A stretch of 32,127 bases of DNA from Halobellus captivus (GCF_003697845.1 NZ_RDQE01000019.1:1-32127), one strand, 5' to 3'. Shown: positions 1 through 7,898, counted from the stretch's first letter. The notes: generated from the letters alone by a model not told the origin. Numbers and translations are program-made.

Positions 1-70
1 TAGTGCCAAAAGTGTCCTTCGTCTCGTTTCGGCGCTCTCACCATGTCAGACCAGCCTCTTGCTGCCGCCG

Positions 71-415
71 CTATCGAGAGAGTGGACAACTAGCGACTTT
101 GAACGCATTTGCGTTCCGATGTGGGTGGTACTTCGCCTCATCTTTGAGTGGCGAAAGGTCCGTATGACGCGCTTCCTCGATAGAAGTGACACCAAGGTCG
201 TTCACCAGTTTGTCCGCAACACTTGTTTGCCAGCCGCCGGCGAGTGCGGCGAATGACGCGATGAAGGCAGTCTCTGACTGGGCGTGAATCTGGTTTTCGA
301 CCAAGAAGTCACGAACATCTGATATGAATTGCCGCTCAAACAGGCCCTTTTCCTCTTGTCTCCAACTCAGGTATTCCAAGAAATCTTCCAGTGAAGCGTT
401 AGCTTTCTGGGCCAT
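71..415 (-). CDS. Hypothetical protein, 114 aa
   Basis: An acidic, soluble-looking protein with no membrane segment or motif I recognise. It starts at ATG (codon 413-415) and ends at TAG (71-73). The first half is predicted helical and rich in Glu, Arg and Phe; the last 20 residues are basic and look less protein-like, so the 3' end may be decayed. It lies 90 bases downstream of another minus-strand gene (506-1051) in the low-GC accessory region and could share its transcript. No function is proposed. It is probably a real but poorly conserved island gene; a truncated remnant is the alternative. Confidence 0.5.
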   Translation of the reverse strand: MAQKANASLEDFLEYLSWRQEEKGLFERQFISDVRDFLVENQIHAQSETAFIASFAALAGGWQTSVADKLVNDLGVTSIEEARHTDLSPLKDEAKYHPHRNANAFKVASCPLSR

Positions 416-505
416 GCCAACTCTGTCTCACGGTTTTCAATTGAAACTTTGGACTACTAGAAAGAAAGATACCACGTTAGTCATTAGAAAAAAGCGTCCT
501 CTGAA

Positions 506-1051
506 TTAGTTGTCCTCCACTGGAGCATTAATTTCCTCTTGTAGTGTCTCTGTCGCGTCTTCGTACACCTGCATGAATTGGTTCCAGTCCATCTGGCGGT
601 GATTCGGAGGATTCTGGTTCCCATTTTGGATTTTCCACTGAATGTAGTTTAGAGCCTCTCTGAATTGCCCCAAAGAATCCTCCATGTCAGAATACTGTGA
701 GTCATCAAGATAGATTTGATTCTTTCTCATTGTGTCTCGGTAGTCATCAACGGCAGGTTTAATTTCACTTTGAAAATCAGCCTGTGATAGGGAGGAAGGA
801 CTTGTAGACGCCGTATTTGCGTTGTCATTCAAAATACGATGCGTCTCGTCCAGTTGTTCAAAGAGGGAAACTAAAGATTCTACTTTGATTCGGATTCTTT
901 CTTGAGACTGAAGTCTCAAATCCTGAGCATTCTGCTGGATGCGTGTATTTACATATGACCCAACCTGCTGGAGAAGACCCCCGATTAGAACCCCGATGAA
1001 CCCTATGACCGCTGGAGCCGGAAACCCAAGTATTGTAGAACTTGTCGCCAT
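506..1051 (-). CDS. Membrane-anchored coiled-coil protein, 181 aa
   Basis: One hydrophobic segment at about residues 8-30, with the glycine pattern GFIGVLIGG, is followed by a long polar helical region rich in Gln, Glu and Asp. This suggests an N-terminal anchor with a cytoplasmic helical or coiled-coil body. The C-terminal third has several Trp and Gln residues and ends in an acidic tail. Many haloarchaeal defence and phage loci carry small proteins of this shape, but I do not recognise a family. The gene is divergent from the zinc-finger gene at 1348 across a 296-base gap. The ATG at 1049-1051 is the only sensible start because the hydrophobic segment follows it directly. Confidence 0.6.
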   Translation of the reverse strand: MATSSTILGFPAPAVIGFIGVLIGGLLQQVGSYVNTRIQQNAQDLRLQSQERIRIKVESLVSLFEQLDETHRILNDNANTASTSPSSLSQADFQSEIKPAVDDYRDTMRKNQIYLDDSQYSDMEDSLGQFREALNYIQWKIQNGNQNPPNHRQMDWNQFMQVYEDATETLQEEINAPVEDN

Positions 1052-1334
1052 ACACGGAACAACTATGGGGCACCTAATTAGTCCCGGTGCTCACAACGAT
1101 TCGTTATCCACACACCGCCTTAATTCAGTAGAAGTTCGTGCAGTTGTCATCGGAGAACCATCTGGAAAATACTCACCTCGATGATGGGCGAAGTACGACA
1201 CTCAGAAACGCTCACCGTAGCGTTCGTTTTGCTGTGAGGATGAAACCGTAGTTGAACGAACCGCTGTCGGGCTTACACTTATGTCACTCGATGTACCAGT
1301 GAGTACTTACAGTTTCATCATGAAAATAGTTCGA

Positions 1335-1341
1335 AAGGAGG
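1335..1341 (+). promoter_or_regulatory. Strong Shine-Dalgarno site before a TTG start
   Basis: AAGGAGG ends 6 bases before the TTG at 1348. It fixes the start of the zinc-finger gene at this TTG. The nearby ATG at 1320-1322 is in another frame and reaches a stop after 17 codons. Confidence 0.6.
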
Positions 1342-1347
1342 CTAACC

Positions 1348-2151
1348 TTGGATATAGAGCTACCATCCGATGAGAATCGTGATGACGATTCGGTTTTCGG
1401 AGGCAGGATTGACGCCTACGAGGCGTATTGGCTCTACGTAGACGGAGTGAGGTACATCGGTCCAGCATTGGAACAGTCGGAAGCGACGAAAAATGATACC
1501 GACCGGTCCCCACTCTCTCGGCACTACCACCACTTCTACGAAAAGAAAGAGGAATACAAGGAAACCTGTCGGGACCTCCCTGGAAACCTCCCGGAGTATA
1601 AAGACCACTTCGAGGAGCCACGTGGTGATGTCCGTAAGATACCGGAACACCAGTTGACCGAGCTCGGACTCGGCGAAGAGGGTGATGACCCCATCTGGCT
1701 CCCACCAGAGTACGAGTTGCCGAGCGTGTGGGACCATGACTTGGATGAGATGAACAGGTCGGAACTCCAAACCCTCGTTGAGAAGCTTCGGGCCGAAAAG
1801 AAGGAAGTGAAACGAGAACGTGATGACCTCAGAGAGCAGTTGAGGAAGGTCCGACAGTCACTCACGAGCTTCCTCGACGATGACCAGATAGCCGGGGGAG
1901 ATAACGATACTACAGCTTTCACATGTAGCAACTGCGGACAAAGCTTTGAATCGCGAGCAGCCCGCAACGGACACAAGCCTCACTGCGACAGGACGCTATC
2001 CGCCGGTCGTAGCCAGAGTCAGTCGCATCAGGACCTCGCCGAACTTGCTGAAGACCTCCCAGAGGTACTGGAAGAACAGTCCAATACGACTCAGGAGGCA
2101 GCCGAGGTCGAGCTGAAAAACCTAAACCACCTACTCCAGGGTAGTCTGTAG
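1348..2151 (+). CDS. Coiled-coil protein with one C2H2 zinc finger, 267 aa
   Basis: The N-terminal 130 residues are acidic with aromatic clusters and no recognised fold. About residues 135-175 are a heptad-rich Lys/Glu/Arg stretch typical of a coiled coil. Near residues 190-215 a CxxC...HxxxC arrangement (C-S-N-C-G-Q-S-F, then H-K-P-H-C) matches a C2H2-type zinc finger as found in haloarchaeal virus and plasmid proteins. The rest is acidic and helical. The start is TTG, supported by the Shine-Dalgarno site 6 bases upstream. Oligomerisation through the coiled coil with nucleic-acid binding through the finger is inferred. It sits between a divergent membrane-protein gene and a recombinase remnant, so it probably belongs to the mobile part of the island. 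Confidence 0.65.
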   Translation: MDIELPSDENRDDDSVFGGRIDAYEAYWLYVDGVRYIGPALEQSEATKNDTDRSPLSRHYHHFYEKKEEYKETCRDLPGNLPEYKDHFEEPRGDVRKIPEHQLTELGLGEEGDDPIWLPPEYELPSVWDHDLDEMNRSELQTLVEKLRAEKKEVKRERDDLREQLRKVRQSLTSFLDDDQIAGGDNDTTAFTCSNCGQSFESRAARNGHKPHCDRTLSAGRSQSQSHQDLAELAEDLPEVLEEQSNTTQEAAEVELKNLNHLLQGSL

Positions 2152-2162
2152 AAACACTATGA

Positions 2163-2204
2163 GACGGATAGGTGTCTGTGCTTCACGTAGCACATAACAC
2201 CGTC
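2163..2204 (+). other. Imperfect stem-loop after the zinc-finger gene
   Basis: GAC, GGTGT and GTGC on the left arm pair with GCAC, ACACC and GTC on the right arm, with small bulges and an 8-base loop. It begins 11 bases after the stop codon at 2151. It could protect the 3' end or help termination. No oligo-T run follows, so a terminator role is a guess. Confidence 0.3.
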
Positions 2205-2267
2205 TGCTCGGATTGGACGAATATGTCTCTGACGCGTGCCACTACACCGGAGAGTTCCCAATAGGAC

Positions 2268-2501
2268 GTGACCTACAGGAGTGGAGGCGACTTCCTACAC
2301 ACCGCGAGCAAGTGCCCGGCGTCGGTGAGTCCGCACGCGCTCCGCCGCGGCTACGTCACCGAGGCGATGAACGCGGGCCAGCCGAAGGCCGTGACCGCCG
2401 ACCGCGTAGATATGTCCCGCGAAGTGATGGACAGGCACTACGACAAGTCGACGAAGAATGAGCAGATGGAACGGCGGGAGGAGTACCTCGTGGACGTGTA
2501 A
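2268..2501 (+). pseudogene. Truncated tyrosine recombinase (integrase), C-terminal remnant
   Basis: The translation carries the last two active-site blocks of a phage-type integrase: an HALRRG block (the H-x-x-R motif) and, about 40 residues later, DRHYD with the presumed catalytic Tyr. The fragment is about 77 residues against roughly 300-400 for an intact enzyme. In the same frame a TAG stop (2262-2264) lies just before the fragment, and the sequence further upstream is unrelated in every frame, so the N-terminal domain and first catalytic Arg are gone. Local GC is clearly higher than its neighbours. It is good evidence that an integrated element once occupied this region and has since been rearranged. 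Confidence 0.75.
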
Positions 2502-2513
2502 GCACTCCCTGAT

Positions 2514-2720
2514 TCAGAGTTTTCGTGAAACGACAAAATAGGTGGAAATGAGGAGTAAACCGGGCAGAACGCCAAATAGGAATCCGAGTCCCGTGACGCC
2601 GGTCCAAAGCATCTGGCGGTCGTCATCCCGGCGCTGAGTATCGAGATAGACTACAAAAGCACCGAGTATGGCGCTAACCACCGCCACAACGGCGACGATA
2701 CCGAGGAGTGGTAGAGGCAT
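2514..2720 (-). CDS. Small two-helix membrane protein, 68 aa
   Basis: Two hydrophobic segments (about residues 4-26 and 43-64) are separated by a charged loop with four Arg and Asp residues. The ATG (2718-2720) comes one base after the stop codon of the Mrr-like nuclease gene, so the two are almost certainly co-transcribed and translationally coupled. Nuclease-plus-membrane-protein pairs are common in antiphage systems, where the membrane part may act as effector or anchor; applying that here is inference. No family is recognised from sequence alone. Confidence 0.65.
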   Translation of the reverse strand: MPLPLLGIVAVVAVVSAILGAFVVYLDTQRRDDDRQMLWTGVTGLGFLFGVLPGLLLISTYFVVSRKL

Positions 2721-2721
2721 G

Positions 2722-3192
2722 TTATTCTACGTCGGGGACTTCAACCTCGGTTGTGTTAAGTAATTCGAGAATCCTGTCAGCATCATAGAGTTTTACCCCC
2801 TTTTCATCTGCCATCTCCTTCGCAGAAGTAGTGAATCCGGATGGAGAGGCAATTACGCCGGTTCCACCTCTTTCTTCAGCAGTCTCTGCGATGTTCTCCA
2901 CGGGTCTTTTTCCTACGGGCTGGCTCCATTGTTTGGCATCAATGACCAGTTTTCTTTTTCGCGGAACTATTTTCGGCCGGAAAAGTATCGACTTCAACAC
3001 ATCAATCCGGTCAGCGTCTACGTCAACACCACCGTCTTTGACCGCAGGAGTAACCTCTGCATCGTATCCTTTGGAGTCAAGTGCGGCCCCAATAAGCAAC
3101 TCCAATTCTCTCCACCCGACCTCCTGTAATCGAGACTTGTCCCACGGAGGGTCTTCTGGTTCTCCGAATAGCCCCATCAGTCGCATGTACAC
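2722..3192 (-). CDS. Mrr-like (PD-(D/E)xK) restriction endonuclease, 156 aa
   Basis: A compact Mrr_cat-type nuclease. After a short N-terminus, WRELELLIGAAL (about residues 27-38) gives the conserved first helix with its Glu. GGVDVDA (54-60) supplies the catalytic Asp, and VIDAKQW (83-89) supplies the D-x-K that replaces the usual E/Q-x-K. The following helix and the GVIASPSGFT strand complete the family pattern. Mrr enzymes cleave modified or foreign DNA. The protein lacks the N-terminal winged-helix recognition domain of full-length Mrr, so specificity must come from elsewhere, perhaps the coupled membrane protein. The GTG at 3190-3192 is drawn as the start; the ATG at 3184-3186, two codons downstream, is equally possible. 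Confidence 0.75.
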   Translation of the reverse strand: MYMRLMGLFGEPEDPPWDKSRLQEVGWRELELLIGAALDSKGYDAEVTPAVKDGGVDVDADRIDVLKSILFRPKIVPRKRKLVIDAKQWSQPVGKRPVENIAETAEERGGTGVIASPSGFTTSAKEMADEKGVKLYDADRILELLNTTEVEVPDVE

Positions 3193-3249
3193 AGAGGGTT
3201 GATTAATCGTTTTGGCAACAGTACTCAGAGGGGCATAATAGCAATAATC

Positions 3250-3669
3250 CTACTCGGACAAGATACGGTAAAGAAACCAAAGTAGAGCGAGAGTACTGAG
3301 CGGTACTATGGCTAAAAGCACACTTTCCAGCCAGTAATCAACCGTAGCATCGCCAAATCTTCTATGGGCTAAAACTATCCAAGCAAACCAGAAGAGTCCA
3401 AAAAGGCCAAACGAAACCGTCGCAACAAATACTCTCAGTACAAACGTCCATCCATCATCGGCTTTGTTGAATAACCACTGTTGGACACTATCTGGTTTTC
3501 CGTATCTTTTAGACATAAATGCGATTCCAACAAGTCCACCAAGTATTGTCCCGCAAATAATTCCGAGTAAAAAATCAATCTGAATCAGAACCTCTGAGAC
3601 TGCTCCTAAGACCGTCGTACCAAGAAATGTCCCCGCCAAAGAGGCCAACCAGTGTTGCTCATCTTCCAT
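3250..3669 (-). CDS. Four-helix membrane protein, 139 aa
   Basis: Four hydrophobic segments at about residues 8-28, 31-52, 77-101 and 112-135 are separated by short charged loops. The loop after helix two is strongly basic (KRYGKP), suggesting it faces the cytoplasm. No enzymatic motif is visible and I do not recognise the family. It lies 57 bases upstream of the Mrr-like gene on the same strand and could belong to the same transcription unit. Base composition is low-GC like its neighbours. Confidence 0.6.
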   Translation of the reverse strand: MEDEQHWLASLAGTFLGTTVLGAVSEVLIQIDFLLGIICGTILGGLVGIAFMSKRYGKPDSVQQWLFNKADDGWTFVLRVFVATVSFGLFGLFWFAWIVLAHRRFGDATVDYWLESVLLAIVPLSTLALLWFLYRILSE

Positions 3670-3810
3670 CGTTGTAATCTACTACAGAGATGATTTCTAC
3701 AATACCAATTAAATCTATAGATAGTCGTTGTCTGGTTCTCACTTACGCCTTGTTCAAGTACAGGAGTCCAGGCGGGTTCTACACCAATTCACTATGAATT
3801 GACGAGGCTT

Positions 3811-4074
3811 TCAGTCCTCATCCTCTGTATCCGCGCTGAGTACACGGTTGTACGAGACAACGAAGTGTGTTGTCCCGAGGACAAAGAACCCGATAGCGAA
3901 AAGACCCGCATAGGCACCTAATTCATACAAAATTGGCAAGTTAGCATCTGCGAGTCGAAGAGCATTACCTCCAAGAACACCACCTGTAATCAAGGCCAGA
4001 ACTTGTTCAAGGAGGTCAAGTCCGTCCTTCTGCATTTCCTCCTGTACACGGGTCCAAGTAGATTCATCAGACAT
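3811..4074 (-). CDS. Small two-helix membrane protein, 87 aa
   Basis: A polar amphipathic N-terminus of about 20 residues precedes two hydrophobic segments (about residues 25-42 and 49-70) and an acidic tail. I chose the ATG at 4072-4074 because GAGGT lies 7 bases before it. An upstream in-frame ATG at 4101 would overlap the preceding gene by 17 bases. The ribosome binding site itself overlaps the stop codon of that gene (4085), so the two small membrane proteins are probably translated from one message. No family is recognised. Co-translation suggests a two-component membrane complex, which is inference. Confidence 0.55.
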   Translation of the reverse strand: MSDESTWTRVQEEMQKDGLDLLEQVLALITGGVLGGNALRLADANLPILYELGAYAGLFAIGFFVLGTTHFVVSYNRVLSADTEDED

Positions 4075-4084
4075 TTTTGATACC

Positions 4085-4276
4085 TCAAATTTCTTGGACA
4101 AAATTCAGGAGAATCAGCGCAAAAATCCCAAAGATAGCAACGTAGACGATGAGTGTTATTCCACTTGACATTAAATTGGTGACAAGGGATGTATCAGCAC
4201 CAGCCATAATGGCGAGCACTCCAGCCCCTACCACCAAAATTAGTGCGGCTGAAATGGCTTCTCCGATGTCAGTCAT
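4085..4276 (-). CDS. Small hydrophobic membrane protein, 63 aa
   Basis: Two hydrophobic segments cover nearly the whole protein (about residues 6-27 and 37-58), joined by a short loop with Asp, Thr and Ser. The start is ATG at 4274-4276. The end overlaps the ribosome binding site of the next gene. The shape resembles pilin-like, holin-like or TM-effector small proteins, but no signature separates these. It is a real gene by frame continuity and by coupling to its partner. Confidence 0.5.
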   Translation of the reverse strand: MTDIGEAISAALILVVGAGVLAIMAGADTSLVTNLMSSGITLIVYVAIFGIFALILLNFVQEI

Positions 4277-4356
4277 CAGTTGATTCTACTAAACGTTCCA
4301 TCTTAAGCCTACTTGATATCAGATGGTCTATGTAATCCGATGATGCCGTGAACAGC

Positions 4357-4770
4357 CTACTCCGTTCTAAGCCGTATCTCCAACTCGCGCTCGATGTCGC
4401 CGAGGATGTTAGTCATCTCTTCGAGAACTTCATCGTCCGAGACCATCCGGTCAGCGTTGTCGAGCCGACCCCTGCTGTTGCTGGAAGCGGTGAGCCAGTG
4501 AAAGTTGCTTTTGTCCTGCTCTACCTCGGTCGCCGAACTTGTGGTACAGTCTAACGAAAATTTCTCGCGGCGGTCATCGGTTCAACTCACACATACTGTA
4601 ACGACAGTCTCGACTGCTCCCTCGGTAGTGACCTCGACGCGTCCCAATCCGATGAGGCCAGGGGTTGGCGACAACTAGGACTCCGAGGGCTGGCGACGCT
4701 CCAGCTCTAGTTCATACGTATCCAAAAGAGACTGGCTGTCGTAACCGCTCGGGAGAGGAAAGCCGACCGC
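4357..4770 (-). pseudogene. Decayed coding sequence with in-frame stops
   Basis: One continuous minus-strand frame looks protein-like through most of this stretch but is cut by a TAG near 4670 and a TGA at 4582-4584. The last part, about 74 codons ending at TAG 4357-4359, includes a SNFHWLTASSNSRGRLDNAD segment and a helical acidic C-terminus with no suitable upstream start codon. The middle part has a beta-strand-like GRVEVTTEGAVETVVTV segment. I do not recognise the family. The simplest reading is a gene broken by nonsense mutations; two or three small genes using TTG starts is less likely. Confidence 0.4.
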
Positions 4771-4775
4771 GCGTT

Positions 4776-4916
4776 TTACTGTTCCGTGAGCGCGGTCTCC
4801 GCCTTCTCGCGGAGCCGTCTCGCTTCGGTTCGGACGGATGGGTACCTGGTTTCGTCGTTGGCTATCTCGTCCATCTCATCGAGCAGAAAGGCTGTCTCTC
4901 TCGGGGTGAGTTCCAT
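4776..4916 (-). CDS. Small acidic helical protein, 46 aa
   Basis: The frame starts at ATG (4914-4916) and ends at TAA (4776-4778). The peptide begins MELTPRETAFLLDEMDEIAN and continues as a charged amphipathic helix rich in Glu and Arg, with the acidic composition of a haloarchaeal cytoplasmic protein. GAAGG directly precedes the start and a TTTTAACC element lies about 25 bases upstream, which fits a short-leader promoter. It stands immediately before the decayed frame at 4357-4770 and may have been its operon partner. Function unknown; a small regulator or antitoxin-like protein is possible. Confidence 0.5.
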   Translation of the reverse strand: MELTPRETAFLLDEMDEIANDETRYPSVRTEARRLREKAETALTEQ

Positions 4917-5411
4917 ACCTTCTCTACGTGTCGAGGGGTTTTAACCGTGAACTCCAAGTCCTTATACAACTACTAATAGCGTCGTTTTCTGGACTTTCGT
5001 ATTTTAGCGAAGGGGGTAACACTCTCCTCGAACAAACGAGTTCTAAGAGAGTGTATTGTTCCCCGGAGCCTCATCGGGTTTCAACGGATGAAGTTCACGG
5101 CGGTCTCCGGAGCTGTCCCAATGCGCCCGCGCATTGGCCCCGACTTCACGCCGATTTGGGTGAGAAGGCCCAAACGCTTGGGAACGTCGGGTCTCGGCGA
5201 ATGAACGACGCGGTCGGGTGGAAGCGACCTGGTGGAGAGGGGGTAGGGATTGGAACACCAATCGGCAAGGAGTGTGAGCTATTTGGTGGGTCGACCCTCT
5301 ATTCTGGCCAGATTTGACTACGCTTTTCGGGATTTGTCGAATTACCGAGGGAATCTATTAGACCTGATTCACCGCGTTAGACATCATAGATACTGGTTTG
5401 GTGGTAAAATC
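4917..5411. other. Non-coding stretch with strong palindromes
   Basis: I see no convincing gene here. The stretch has at least three perfect inverted repeats. CCAATGCGC/GCGCATTGG (5118-5126 and 5129-5137) has 9-bp arms around two bases. TTTGGG/CCCAAA is at 5155-5160 and 5169-5174. GATTGG/CCAATC (5248-5253 and 5258-5263) has a four-base loop. The block may be a structured RNA or the relic end of a mobile element. Confidence 0.35.
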
Positions 5412-7106
5412 CTACAGAGACCAGATGTTCAGGGCGACTTCAGCGAGTTCGGAAGTCCGTTCTTGGATGGTATCGAGGTTCCAGTTGTCGTAAGTCTCTG
5501 CGACAGAGCGAGTCATAGCGATGTCCGACGTGGTGTACTCACTCTTTTTTGTCTCGAAGGGGTCGTTGCTCGCTCGGATGTTCTTGTTCGATTCGAGGAG
5601 CGTGAGGTTCCCGAGCCGGTCCCGATGCTGTTCGAACGTCGCCTGTGTAGTGTTCAACGCGGTAACCCACGCACTATGGCGGGTTGCGGTGTACGCAGAG
5701 CGAGGTGCGATGTGTTCGATGTCGTAGTCTTCCATCCGGTCCACGTTCCCGCTGTAGTGGACTTCCTCGATTCGTTTGAGCATGTACTTTGTCCGGTTAT
5801 TGAGTTTGACCCGCTTGTTCTCGATACCAGCCGTAAATTCGGCATCACTCGGGTACTTTCCGCGGAGGTATCCTCTCATCTCTTCTATAGGTTCGCTTTC
5901 ATCGAAAACAGTCGAACAGAGTTCAGAATAGATACGGTCCAACTGTCCACCAGTCGCGTAGTTAGCAACCTTCCAACGGACCAAGAACCGCTCAAGGACA
6001 CCGAGTGCTTCCATAACCTTGTTCGGATTGTCAAACTCTCGGAAGATACGCAGGAGGAGCGTTCGGGCCTGAACGGACTTGATGTGGTGGAGATGCGTCA
6101 GTTTCTCGTTGATAGCCTCGTTTCCTCCGTGGTCGTATCGGTCGATGTCCGCGTTGACTATCTGTAGATACAGCTCCGACTGGTTGGCCACGTCAGCCAG
6201 ATAGGATTCGAGCGTGAGGTCATCTGACTCGCGAACGTCGCTGATGATACCTTGGAAGGTGTCGTAGAGTTTGTAGTCGGAAACGTCGTCGGGATAGTCC
6301 GGAGCCGGTGCCGACATGATGTAGTGACGGAAGAACCGGCTCGGCTTGTTGAGGTACGGGACCGTGTTGTCAACGGTCGTTTGCCACGACTGCTTGACCG
6401 CTTCGTAATCGATATCGTCGTCTTGTGCAGCGATACTGAAGATATGGTTCTTCATCAGGTCAACCGAGGAGAGTTCCAATCCCCGCTCATTCAGGGTCTC
6501 GAACAGCCGGAACGCAGACTGTTCCTCGGTACACTCAATTGAAACAAGAGTGACAGAACTCAACAGCCGCTTTCGGAGTGTATCCGTCTCCTCTACGGTT
6601 AGACCGTGAATCCGTGAACCGAAAAATTCGAGTGCCTCGTTCAGGGTTTCGTTGTCCACCTGACCGAAGTTACAGTTGAGTATCGCTGAGAACGAGTCGT
6701 TGTCGTACCGGCTGAGAGTGAGGTTTTGGTACTCCTGCTGGTCAAGGTCCTGCTCGAACAGGTACTCATTTCGAATTGCGTCGGCCTGCCCGCTTTCCCC
6801 CTCATCGAGATACTTCTGGCGCATTACGGCGAGCATTGTGAGGATGGTCGCCATCCGCTGTTGGCCGTCAACGACTTCGAGTCGGTCCAAGTCGTTCAAT
6901 CCTGAGGAGCGTTCGATAACAACGATGGAACCGAGGAAATGTGTTTCTCCGTCGTCGAGCGCTTGGAGGTCTTCCCACAGGGCACGCCATTGCTCCTCTC
7001 CCCACGAATACTGGCGTTGATAGTCCGGAACGGTGTAGCGGTAGTTCCGGGAAAGAACGCTCTCGACGGTATCCTCGTTAGCAGAGATACCGAGACTTCC
7101 GCTCAT
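5412..7106 (-). CDS. GmrSD-like DUF262/DUF1524 restriction protein, 564 aa
   Basis: The N-terminal DUF262 part has VPDYQRQYSWG (about residues 26-36) and VVDGQQR (78-84), the ParB-like nucleotide-binding motifs of GmrS-type proteins. Near residue 460 DIEHIAPRS, followed about 30 residues later by RLGNLTLLESNKN, is the DUF1524 His-Asn nuclease motif of GmrD. This fused GmrSD layout belongs to type IV restriction enzymes, which use NTP to cut modified phage DNA; SspE and BrxU share it. I chose the ATG at 7104-7106; 29 further codons upstream are open but do not look like protein. It is downstream of the zincin and restriction-methylation genes on the same strand, with a 156-base gap that suggests its own promoter. 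Its target cannot be read from sequence. Confidence 0.85.
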   Translation of the reverse strand: MSGSLGISANEDTVESVLSRNYRYTVPDYQRQYSWGEEQWRALWEDLQALDDGETHFLGSIVVIERSSGLNDLDRLEVVDGQQRMATILTMLAVMRQKYLDEGESGQADAIRNEYLFEQDLDQQEYQNLTLSRYDNDSFSAILNCNFGQVDNETLNEALEFFGSRIHGLTVEETDTLRKRLLSSVTLVSIECTEEQSAFRLFETLNERGLELSSVDLMKNHIFSIAAQDDDIDYEAVKQSWQTTVDNTVPYLNKPSRFFRHYIMSAPAPDYPDDVSDYKLYDTFQGIISDVRESDDLTLESYLADVANQSELYLQIVNADIDRYDHGGNEAINEKLTHLHHIKSVQARTLLLRIFREFDNPNKVMEALGVLERFLVRWKVANYATGGQLDRIYSELCSTVFDESEPIEEMRGYLRGKYPSDAEFTAGIENKRVKLNNRTKYMLKRIEEVHYSGNVDRMEDYDIEHIAPRSAYTATRHSAWVTALNTTQATFEQHRDRLGNLTLLESNKNIRASNDPFETKKSEYTTSDIAMTRSVAETYDNWNLDTIQERTSELAEVALNIWSL

Positions 7107-7262
7107 GGCCTTTTGAAGACAGGTTTCGGTAATAGGTATTTCTGTTGAGTATTCTGTTAGATGGGTGCGTCGCGTTCGAAACACTACTCTCAACTTTCTG
7201 TACCGGTCCTTCAGAGAATCAAAAATTCTTCGAGCCGCAGAATTTCAGGACGAGCAACCCGG

Positions 7263-7898
7263 TTACTGTTCCGGAACGACGTACTCCGTCCTGATTTCGC
7301 CGTCTCGCTCGAAGTTAGCGAACTTAGTCTCCGGGTCCATACGAAGGAGGCGGAGGTAGTGATACAGGTCCTGCGCGGACGACGCGGAGTTGACCCACAG
7401 TACGATAGCTGCGACTCCCGCGACAAGGCCATTAGAGACGAGGAGAACTCCCACCGACAGTAGCCCAATTCCGACAAACGGCGCTATGAGCATTGCCATG
7501 TTTTCTCCGACGGAGATGCCCGTTGAGAGCGCGATAACGCGTGGATTCTTATGAAACCACATCTCCTCATACCCGTAATCAGGGTTGAGGTCCAGCTGCC
7601 TAGCCACTTCATAATGAATCCGCTCGTGAATCGGAGTGACAACTCTACGGAATAGCACGAAGAGTCCTCCCGCAAAAATGGCAACACCCCCAAAAACAGC
7701 GGGGAGAGCGGAAAGTCCTATGCTGGCTGCGAAGTCTACCCACAGAAGGACGTACGTTTCAGTCCCAGTAGCGATTGGCTGATAGGTAGTTACTCCAAAT
7801 ATGCCAATTAAAACTAGCATGACAGCGAAAACTCCACGTTCACTTCTCTCGTATTTCTTCGGCTCCGTATGACCTTCTGGTGGCCAGTTTATCGGCAT
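7263..7898 (-). CDS. DUF3267-like membrane zincin metallopeptidase, 211 aa
   Basis: The N-terminus (PPEGHTEPKKYE) is the motif that opens many haloarchaeal DUF3267 proteins. Hydrophobic segments lie at about residues 22-40, 48-84, 120-145 and 148-170. HERIH (91-95) fits the HExxH zinc-peptidase motif, and an Asp at about 177 in SSAQDLYHY could be a further ligand. The family is predicted, not proven, to cleave within or near the membrane. The ATG at 7896-7898 is preferred because the upstream in-frame residues look non-coding; a TATA-like CTTATTG lies about 26 bases upstream, fitting a leaderless message. It sits between the GmrSD-like and restriction-methylation genes, 116 bases after the latter. 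Its presence inside a defence cassette is unusual. Confidence 0.7.
   Translation of the reverse strand: MPINWPPEGHTEPKKYERSERGVFAVMLVLIGIFGVTTYQPIATGTETYVLLWVDFAASIGLSALPAVFGGVAIFAGGLFVLFRRVVTPIHERIHYEVARQLDLNPDYGYEEMWFHKNPRVIALSTGISVGENMAMLIAPFVGIGLLSVGVLLVSNGLVAGVAAIVLWVNSASSAQDLYHYLRLLRMDPETKFANFERDGEIRTEYVVPEQ

Noticed and set aside
5250-6167. 305-codon plus-strand frame opposite the GmrSD-like gene
   Set aside because: It is the reverse of a clear DUF1524 protein and has no independent motif.
7107-7193. 29-residue N-terminal extension of the GmrSD-like protein
   Set aside because: The extension is basic and unlike the family, while the residues after the ATG at 7106 lead straight into the DUF262 motif.
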